A DNA stretch of 16,841 bases from DASQUK01 sp035697145 (lineage in GTDB: Bacteria > Actinomycetota > Acidimicrobiia > Acidimicrobiales > VFJN01). The number at the start of each line of letters is the position of its first letter. The stretch's first letter is position 1. This document shows positions 7,804 to 12,191 of this stretch, piece by piece. Location: NCBI GenBank assembly GCA_035697145.1, contig DASSDL010000106.1:1-16841 (forward strand). Reading direction: 5' to 3'. The notes beneath the pieces are model-generated. The model was not told the origin of the DNA. It worked only from the letters and a program-made list of their open reading frames with translations, and did no database searches. The translations under genes were made by a program, and so were the position numbers.

Positions 7804-7995
7804 ATGACTGACGTGATCCGCGGTCTGTCCGACGACGACATCGCCACCGAGTGGCGTCACGAGCGGGCGAGCGAGGTGACCGACGACGATGACGCCACCG
7901 ACACCAAGGAGGACGTCGACGGCTCCGACGACGCCGACGGAGTCGACCCGGACACCGGGCCCGCCGACAGCGACTCCGACGAGACCGATTCGTAA
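7804..7995 (+). CDS. 63-residue Asp-rich polypeptide, possible substrate/precursor of the adjacent oxygenase
   Basis: I do not recognise a family. The first 25 residues (MTDVIRGLSDDDIATEWRHE...) are a short leader-like segment with alternating hydrophobic and acidic residues. Residues 26-63 hold 16 Asp of 38, with DDADGVDPDTG at 42-52 and DSDSDETDS at the end. There is no Cys, no signal peptide and no membrane segment. A strong ribosome-binding site (AGGAGGAG) precedes the ATG, and third positions are overwhelmingly G/C in this frame, which supports real coding. It sits immediately before a cupin/JmjC oxygenase in another frame. Possibilities are a ribosomal-peptide precursor with Asp as target, a calcium-binding acidic peptide (DxDGxD is calcium-loop-like), or an N-terminal extension of the oxygenase joined by a +1 shift. 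Confidence 0.65.
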   Translation: MTDVIRGLSDDDIATEWRHERASEVTDDDDATDTKEDVDGSDDADGVDPDTGPADSDSDETDS

Positions 7996-9268
7996 CGGCG
8001 ACCGCGCCTCGGGTGGCGGTGACGCCGCCGCCAGCGACGCCGGAGGCGACGCGCTCGGCCGCTGCGTCGACGACTCCACTGCCTTCCTGACGAACATCTT
8101 CGGCGTCGCGCCGCACCTGCGGCGGGGCGCAGGGTCGTTCGGGGACCTCCTGTCGCTCGACGATGTCGACCGGGCGCTCACGGGATCCGGGCTCCGGCAG
8201 CCCGCCTTCCGCCTCGTCCGTGACGGCGAGCCGGTGGATCCCCGCAGCTACACGCGCCTCGGCCGCACCGGCCGCCACCAGTTCTCCGACCTGATCGACA
8301 CGGGCCGGGTCCTCGACCTGTTCGCCGGCGGCGCCACCGTCGTGCTGCAGTCGTTGCATCGCTGGTGGCCGCCTCTGGCTCGCTTCTGCGCGGACCTCGA
8401 GCTGGCGCTGGGCCATCCGTTGCAGGCCAACGCCTACCTCACCCCGCCCGGAGCCGCCGGGCTCGCCCCGCACCACGACACCCACGACGTGTTCGTCCTC
8501 CAGGTGGCCGGCGCCAAGCACTGGGTCGTGCGAACGCCGGTCGTGGCCGCGCCGCTCGGCCACCACCGGTCGATCCACGAGCTGGCCGCCGCCCAGCCCG
8601 TGATGTTCGAGACCGATCTCGACGCCGGGGACGCCCTCTACCTGCCCCGCGGGTTCGTCCACTCGGCGGCGGCGCAGGAGGGAACGTCGCTGCACCTGAC
8701 TCTGGGCGTTCTGGCCACGACCGTCCACGACGTCCTGCGCCGGGTGATCGACCGGGCCGGCGACGACGCTGCGTTCCGCGCCAGCCTGCCGGCCCGCTAT
8801 CCGTTCGACCGGGACGCGGCGGTGCGCTCGGTCAAGGCGGCGCTGTCCGACCTGATCGGTTGGCTCGAGCGGCTCGACCCCGGCGACGTCGCCGACGAGG
8901 TGAGCGAGCAGTTCTTCGCCCGTCGGACTCCCCTGCTGGATGGCCAGCTCACGGAGATCACCGCGCTCGAGCGGATCGACGACACGACCGTGGTGCGCCG
9001 CCGGGCCCCCCGGCCCGTCGCCGTTGGCCATGACGACCACGGGCGGTTGCGCCTCACGCTCGGCGATCGACGCCTGTTCCTGCCGGGCGCCCTGGAGCCG
9101 GTGGTGCGACGGTTGCTCGACGGCGCGCCCGTACGGGTCGGTGACCTGGCCGACCAGCTCGACACCGACAGCCGGCGCGTGCTGGTACGACGGCTGGTCC
9201 GGGAGGGCGTCCTGCGCACCGCCGCCGGCGCGGGCACCGCTGCCGGCGCGGGCACCGCCGGTGGCTGA
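7889..9268 (+). CDS. Cupin/JmjC (ROXA-like) 2-oxoglutarate-dependent oxygenase with C-terminal winged helix; start uncertain
   Basis: Conserved sequence begins near base 8043 (ALGRCVDDSTAFL) and includes DDLLSLDDVD, AFRLVRDG, ATVVLQSLHRWWPPL and the jelly-roll core. The iron-binding HxD is in APHHDTHDVFVLQ (His195 and Asp197 counted from 7889), and the distal His258 is in PRGFVHSA. ROXA/NO66-type relatives hydroxylate residues in proteins. Residues about 379-443 resemble a PqqD/RRE-type winged helix (LRLTLGDRRLFLPGAL, LLDGAPV, RRLVREGVL). The only canonical in-frame start is the ATG at 7889 inside the acidic peptide gene. Codon bias switches frame at about 7990, so the true protein may begin near an ATT at 7988 or arise by frameshifting. 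The tail carries two AAGAGT repeats. The next gene overlaps by 8 nt. Confidence 0.85.
   Translation: MTPPTPRRTSTAPTTPTESTRTPGPPTATPTRPIRNGDRASGGGDAAASDAGGDALGRCVDDSTAFLTNIFGVAPHLRRGAGSFGDLLSLDDVDRALTGSGLRQPAFRLVRDGEPVDPRSYTRLGRTGRHQFSDLIDTGRVLDLFAGGATVVLQSLHRWWPPLARFCADLELALGHPLQANAYLTPPGAAGLAPHHDTHDVFVLQVAGAKHWVVRTPVVAAPLGHHRSIHELAAAQPVMFETDLDAGDALYLPRGFVHSAAAQEGTSLHLTLGVLATTVHDVLRRVIDRAGDDAAFRASLPARYPFDRDAAVRSVKAALSDLIGWLERLDPGDVADEVSEQFFARRTPLLDGQLTEITALERIDDTTVVRRRAPRPVAVGHDDHGRLRLTLGDRRLFLPGALEPVVRRLLDGAPVRVGDLADQLDTDSRRVLVRRLVREGVLRTAAGAGTAAGAGTAGG
9221..9256 (+). repeat. 18-bp tandem duplication at the oxygenase C-terminus
   Basis: Two adjacent 18-bp units (9221-9238 and 9239-9256) differ at one base and each encodes AAGAGT. 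They form a low-complexity tail just before the oxygenase stop and the overlapping GTG of the next gene. Slippage expansion is the simple explanation. Confidence 0.7.
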
Positions 9269-10178
9269 ACGGCTCGGCCTGCGCTGTGCGCCGGAATCAC
9301 TGCGGCGCGACGAGCCCCTGATCGCAACCGCGTCCCGGGTTCAGCGCTGGATGATCGTCGAGCAGCCCGGGGCGTGGGGTGTGGACGCGCTGGCCGAGAG
9401 CAAGCTCGATCCCGACACCGCCGCCGCCCTGGCCGACGCAGCCAGGGCCCACGGCGTGCGGGTCCTGCTGGCCCGGCGCCGCGCCAACCAGCGACGGCTC
9501 GGGGCCGCCCGCACCGTGTTCCTCGCCCACTCGAGGGCCGAGCGCTGGTGGCTCGAGCAGGTCGACGTCGATCCGGCCGATCCCAAGGCCCTGCTGCGAC
9601 TCGACCTCGGCGCACTGGCGTTCCCGGAACCGCCGGGTATCGGTGCTCCGGGACCAGCGTCACTCCACATGGTGTGCACCAACGGCCGCCATGATCCATG
9701 CTGCGCCGACTTCGGCCGCCCGGTGATGCGGGCGCTCGCCGAGGCCGGCGCTCCCGACGTCTGGGAGTGCTCGCATGTCGGCGGCGATCGCTTCGCCGCC
9801 AACGTCGTGTGCCTTCCCGAGGGGATCTACTACGGCCGCGTCGAACCGCATCGAGCAGAGAGGCTGGTGGCGGACTACCGCGAACGCCTGCTCGACCTGG
9901 CCCACTACCGGGGGCGCAGCTGCTACGGGCCGTTGGTACAGGCGGCCGAGGCGTTCGGGCGCGCGCATCTGGGTGAGCGACGCATCGACGGCATGTCGGT
10001 GCTGGCCACCGGCCCGCGTGCCGACAGGTCGGTGGCGGTGCGCCTGCAGCAGCGTGACGGCGCGACGCTCGAGGTGGTGGTCGCCCGCGACCGCAGCGAA
10101 GCCCCGGTGCAGATGACGTGCCACGGAGGTCCGGGCGTGCCCTGGCGCTACCGGCTGGTCGAGATCGGCTCGCTCTGA
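9261..10178 (+). CDS. Sucrase/ferredoxin-like (Suc_Fer-like) thioredoxin-fold [2Fe-2S] protein
   Basis: A 305-residue protein of the sucrase/ferredoxin-like family. The N-terminal half has WMIVEQPGAWG and VLLARRR. The C-terminal half has the cluster motif VCTNGRHDPCCADFGRP (Cys139, His144, Cys147, Cys148) and WECSHVGGDRFAANVVCLPEGIYYGRV (Cys170, His172), then the LAHYRGRSCYGPLVQAAEAF region. Relatives carry a thioredoxin-like [2Fe-2S] ferredoxin fold; electron transfer is the likely role, but the physiological partner is not established. The GTG at 9261 overlaps the oxygenase stop within GTGGCTGA, which implies translational coupling, so it is a plausible electron donor or partner of that oxygenase. 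The 3' end overlaps a converging small gene by 31 bp. Confidence 0.85.
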   Translation: MAERLGLRCAPESLRRDEPLIATASRVQRWMIVEQPGAWGVDALAESKLDPDTAAALADAARAHGVRVLLARRRANQRRLGAARTVFLAHSRAERWWLEQVDVDPADPKALLRLDLGALAFPEPPGIGAPGPASLHMVCTNGRHDPCCADFGRPVMRALAEAGAPDVWECSHVGGDRFAANVVCLPEGIYYGRVEPHRAERLVADYRERLLDLAHYRGRSCYGPLVQAAEAFGRAHLGERRIDGMSVLATGPRADRSVAVRLQQRDGATLEVVVARDRSEAPVQMTCHGGPGVPWRYRLVEIGSL

Positions 10179-10339
10179 CCGTTGCCCGACGGAACTTCCG
10201 CCAGCCGCTGATGCAGCCGCGCTCGCAGCTCGTCGGGCGTGTACTGGTTCTGGGCACGACGCCGGCGGATCACGACCACGCCGGTGGCCGCCACGCCCGC
10301 CAGTCCCGCGAGGCCGATGAGCTTCCAGGGGATGCGCAT
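10148..10339 (-). CDS. Small single-pass membrane protein of unknown function
   Basis: A 63-residue protein that I cannot assign to a named family. It opens with one hydrophobic span (IGLAGLAGVAATGVVVI, about residues 8-24) followed by a positive cluster RRRR, which suggests the C-terminal part stays in the cytoplasm. The rest (YTPDELRARLHQRLAEV) is a likely amphipathic helix. Start codon ATG at 10339; no clear ribosome-binding site precedes it, but TAGGTT lies 11 nt upstream on this strand. It is divergent from the YiiX-like gene at 10362 and converges with the ferredoxin-like gene, overlapping it by 31 bp. The longer open frame upstream lies antisense to the YiiX-like gene and is not used. 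Confidence 0.55.
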   Translation of the reverse strand: MRIPWKLIGLAGLAGVAATGVVVIRRRRAQNQYTPDELRARLHQRLAEVPSGNGQSEPISTSR

Positions 10340-10349
10340 TACAGTTCCG

Positions 10350-10356
10350 TAACCTA
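10350..10356. promoter_or_regulatory. Overlapping divergent -10 boxes
   Basis: TAACCT (10350-10355, plus strand) ends 6 nt before the GTG at 10362. On the minus strand the same bases read TAGGTT (10351-10356), ending 11 nt before the ATG at 10339. Only 22 bp separate the two starts, so one short A/T-rich spot may drive both directions. Confidence 0.4.
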
Positions 10357-10361
10357 CTCGT

Positions 10362-10982
10362 GTGCCCTCCGAGATGACCGCCACCGTGAGCTTCGACGAG
10401 GCCGTGGACACGGCGGCGACCGGTGACATCTGGCTGTTCCGCGGCGGCTCGGTGGCCGACAGGGCCATTCGCACGTTCACCAACGCCCCCGTCAACCACG
10501 TGGGCATGGCCGTGGCGCTGGACGACCTCCCGCCGCTGCTGTGGCACGCCGAACTGGGTCGGTCGTTACCCGACCTGTGGACCGGGGAGCATCAGCGAGG
10601 CGTGCAGCTCCATCTCCTCGCCGACGCCGTCACCATCTGGCGGGAGAAGTACGGCCAACGAGCCTGGGTGCGCCACCTCGATGGCCCCATCGAGCGTCGC
10701 CACGAGGACCGCCTGATGGAGGTCATCGGCCGCTTCGACGGACGGCCGTTTCCCCGGATGGGCGGGCTGGTGCGGCAATGGATTCGTGCTCGCGTACGAC
10801 GGCGACCGTCGTCGCTGGAGACGATCTACTGCGCCGAGCTGGTCGCCGCCACGTACCAGCACATGGGCCTGCTGCCCGATCACCGCCCGGCGAGTTGGTA
10901 CGACCCCGGCAAGTTCTGGAGCGGGGACGCCATCGGGCTGGTGCCCCCGTTCGAGCTCGGCGGCGAGGTGGCCGTGGACTAG
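10362..10982 (+). CDS. YiiX-type permuted papain-like (NlpC/P60-related) cysteine amidase
   Basis: A 206-residue protein with the permuted papain/NlpC-P60 layout, in which the His comes before the Cys. GDIWLFRGGS is followed by APVNHVGMAVALDD (His46) and LLWHAELGRS; the candidate nucleophile is Cys157 in TIYCAELVAATYQHMGL. The C-terminal SWYDPGKFWSG is typical of YiiX-like proteins. Relatives are amidases or peptidases acting on peptide or lipid-linked substrates. No signal peptide is visible, so a cytoplasmic location is likely and a cell-wall role would be speculative. The GTG at 10362 was chosen because a -10 box ends 6 nt upstream; ATG 10374 is an alternative that drops four residues. Confidence 0.85.
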   Translation: MPSEMTATVSFDEAVDTAATGDIWLFRGGSVADRAIRTFTNAPVNHVGMAVALDDLPPLLWHAELGRSLPDLWTGEHQRGVQLHLLADAVTIWREKYGQRAWVRHLDGPIERRHEDRLMEVIGRFDGRPFPRMGGLVRQWIRARVRRRPSSLETIYCAELVAATYQHMGLLPDHRPASWYDPGKFWSGDAIGLVPPFELGGEVAVD

Positions 10983-11022
10983 GGAACCCGGCGGCCAGCC
11001 CCAGAGCACTGGGAGGCAGAGG

Positions 11023-11208
11023 TCAAGGCTTCGGCCGCTTCAGCAGCAGCACCGGGTTCACGGACGCACCTCCCTGGGCGAACACCGTGATGTCGTCCGT
11101 GACCTCCCACCCCTCGTCGCCCAGGCGGTTGAGCCCATCGAGCCACGACTGGGGGCCCAACTCCACGAAGACCGAGTAGGTGCGGTATTCCCAACGCGTG
11201 ATCGCCAT
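11023..11208 (-). CDS. DUF4177-like small protein
   Basis: A 61-residue protein. MAITRWEYRTYSVFVE, then WLDGLNRLGDEGWEVTDDITVF and VLLLKRPKP, follow the pattern of DUF4177-type proteins: WEY at the start, LN-LG-EGWE in the middle and a final LLLKR strand. The function of this family is unknown; a small two- or three-stranded sheet packed on a helix is expected. The start ATG at 11208 was chosen over an upstream in-frame ATG at 11226 because a TACCCT -10 box lies between them, 7 nt before 11208, giving a leaderless-style start. It follows the GNAT gene on the same strand after a 58-base gap with its own promoter. Confidence 0.7.
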   Translation of the reverse strand: MAITRWEYRTYSVFVELGPQSWLDGLNRLGDEGWEVTDDITVFAQGGASVNPVLLLKRPKP

Positions 11209-11215
11209 GCTGCGG

Positions 11216-11221
11216 AGGGTA
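11216..11221 (-). promoter_or_regulatory. -10 box of a probable leaderless promoter
   Basis: On the minus strand TACCCT (TANNNT) ends 7 nt before the ATG at 11208. No ribosome-binding site lies between the two. Confidence 0.45.
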
Positions 11222-11266
11222 GGCAACCGGCCGGCTCGGTGCGCCGCCGCCGGGCGCCGCCCGCCG

Positions 11267-11575
11267 TCAGCGGCTGGTCAGGCGGGCGTCGAGGTCGGCA
11301 TCGACCAGGTCGGCGTATTCGGGCTGGCGCTCGATGTAGCTCCTGATGAACGGGCACTGAGCCACCAGGGTCCGGCCCGACGCCCGGACGTGATCGAGGG
11401 CACCCCGGGCCAGCGCGCTCCCCACGCCGCGGCCCTCGAACGCGGGGAAGACCTCGGTGTGGGTGAACACGCGGACGCCGCTGTAGTCGCGATACACCGC
11501 GAATCCGGCCACCGTGCCGTCGACCACCGCTTCGTAGCGGTGCGGATCCGGTGCGTCACGAACCTCGATGCTCAT
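11267..11575 (-). CDS. GNAT-family N-acetyltransferase (small, COG2388-like)
   Basis: A 102-residue single-domain acetyltransferase-like protein. VDGTVAGFAVYRD, FTHTEVFPAFEGRGVGSALARGALDHVRA (acetyl-CoA binding loop at residues 47-55) and VAQCPFIRSYIERQPEYADLV match the compact GNAT class, in which the C-terminal CPFxxxYIxxxPEY segment is characteristic. These proteins transfer an acetyl group from acetyl-CoA, but their acceptors are mostly unknown. The ATG at 11575 lies 8 nt downstream of a TAGCGT -10 box, again without a ribosome-binding site. The gene is divergent from the phosphoesterase. Confidence 0.85.
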   Translation of the reverse strand: MSIEVRDAPDPHRYEAVVDGTVAGFAVYRDYSGVRVFTHTEVFPAFEGRGVGSALARGALDHVRASGRTLVAQCPFIRSYIERQPEYADLVDADLDARLTSR

Positions 11576-12144
11576 GGTCGGGCACGCTATCGGGCCGCTC
11601 GTCGGGCTCGTGGCGGCGGCGGATCGGAGTCCGACATGATTCGAGGATCAGCCCGCTCCGTGTTCTCGTCCTCGCCGACACCCACCTGCGTGGTGACCTC
11701 TCGAAGCTGCCTGGCGACGTGTGGGACCACGTGGAGGACGTCGACGTGGTCCTCCACGCCGGCGACGTCGTCACCGCTGACCTGCTCGACGCGCTTCGGG
11801 GCCACAGGCCGGTGCACGCGGTGCTGGGCAACAACGACGGCGCCCTGGTCGGCGCCCTCCCCGACCGGCTGGAGCTCGAGCTGGCGGGTGTGCACATCGC
11901 GATGGTGCACGACAGCGGCTCCCGCACGGGACGGGAGCGTCGGGTGCACAGGTGGTTCCCCGGCGCCCAGGTGGTGGTGTTCGGCCACAGCCACGAACCG
12001 GTCGACGTCGAGGGGATCGACGGTCAGCGCCTGTTCAACCCCGGCTCGGCGGTCCAGCGCCGCCGCCAGCCGCGCCGCACCGTGGGGCGCCTCGACCTGG
12101 CGGACGGCCAGGTTGTCCGCCACGAGATCGTCCCGGTCACCTGA
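11551..12144 (+). CDS. MJ0936/YfcE-type metallophosphoesterase; start uncertain
   Basis: The catalytic domain starts at about base 11656 with RVLVLADTH. It contains the full metal-binding set: DTH, HAGDVV, VLGNNDGAL, MVHDSG and FGHSHEPVD, followed by FNPGSAV. Family members are two-metal phosphodiesterases or phosphatases of about 160-180 residues. The only canonical in-frame start is the GTG at 11551, which adds an Arg/Ser-rich stretch of some 32 residues that does not look like the family and overlaps the divergent GNAT gene by 25 bp. A domain-sized protein (165 residues) would begin at an ATC at 11647, just after a CATGAT sequence. The physiological substrate is unknown. Confidence 0.85.
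   Translation: MRHEPRCSWSGTLSGRSSGSWRRRIGVRHDSRISPLRVLVLADTHLRGDLSKLPGDVWDHVEDVDVVLHAGDVVTADLLDALRGHRPVHAVLGNNDGALVGALPDRLELELAGVHIAMVHDSGSRTGRERRVHRWFPGAQVVVFGHSHEPVDVEGIDGQRLFNPGSAVQRRRQPRRTVGRLDLADGQVVRHEIVPVT
11584..11589 (-). promoter_or_regulatory. -10 box of a probable leaderless promoter
   Basis: On the minus strand TAGCGT ends 8 nt before the GNAT start ATG at 11575, the same spacing as at 1619 and 6526 on the plus strand. Confidence 0.45.
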
Positions 12145-12165
12145 GCGCCGCCAGCTCCGCGGCGC
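12145..12165. terminator. GC-rich hairpin between convergent genes
   Basis: GCGCCGC (12145-12151) and GCGGCGC (12159-12165) form a perfect 7-bp stem with a 7-base loop, directly after the phosphoesterase stop and 27 bases beyond the stop of the converging membrane-protein gene. No T-tract follows, so termination is inferred from position only. Confidence 0.45.
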
Positions 12166-12191
12166 CGTTCCGACGACCTCGCGCTGTGGAG

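Noticed and set aside
7804..7995. Acidic peptide as a mycofactocin (MftA) or lanthipeptide precursor
   Set aside because: It lacks the MftA C-terminal Val-Tyr, has no Cys, and no radical SAM, lanthipeptide synthetase or YcaO gene is nearby.
7742..10257. Long minus-strand open frames opposite the oxygenase and ferredoxin-like genes
   Set aside because: They are compositional shadows (Arg/Gly/Ala/Val-rich) with no recognisable domain, while the plus strand encodes conserved metal sites.
11000..11013. Small hairpin CCCAG-AGCA-CTGGG after the YiiX-like gene as a terminator
   Set aside because: A 5-bp stem without T-tract is too weak in sequence of this composition to call.
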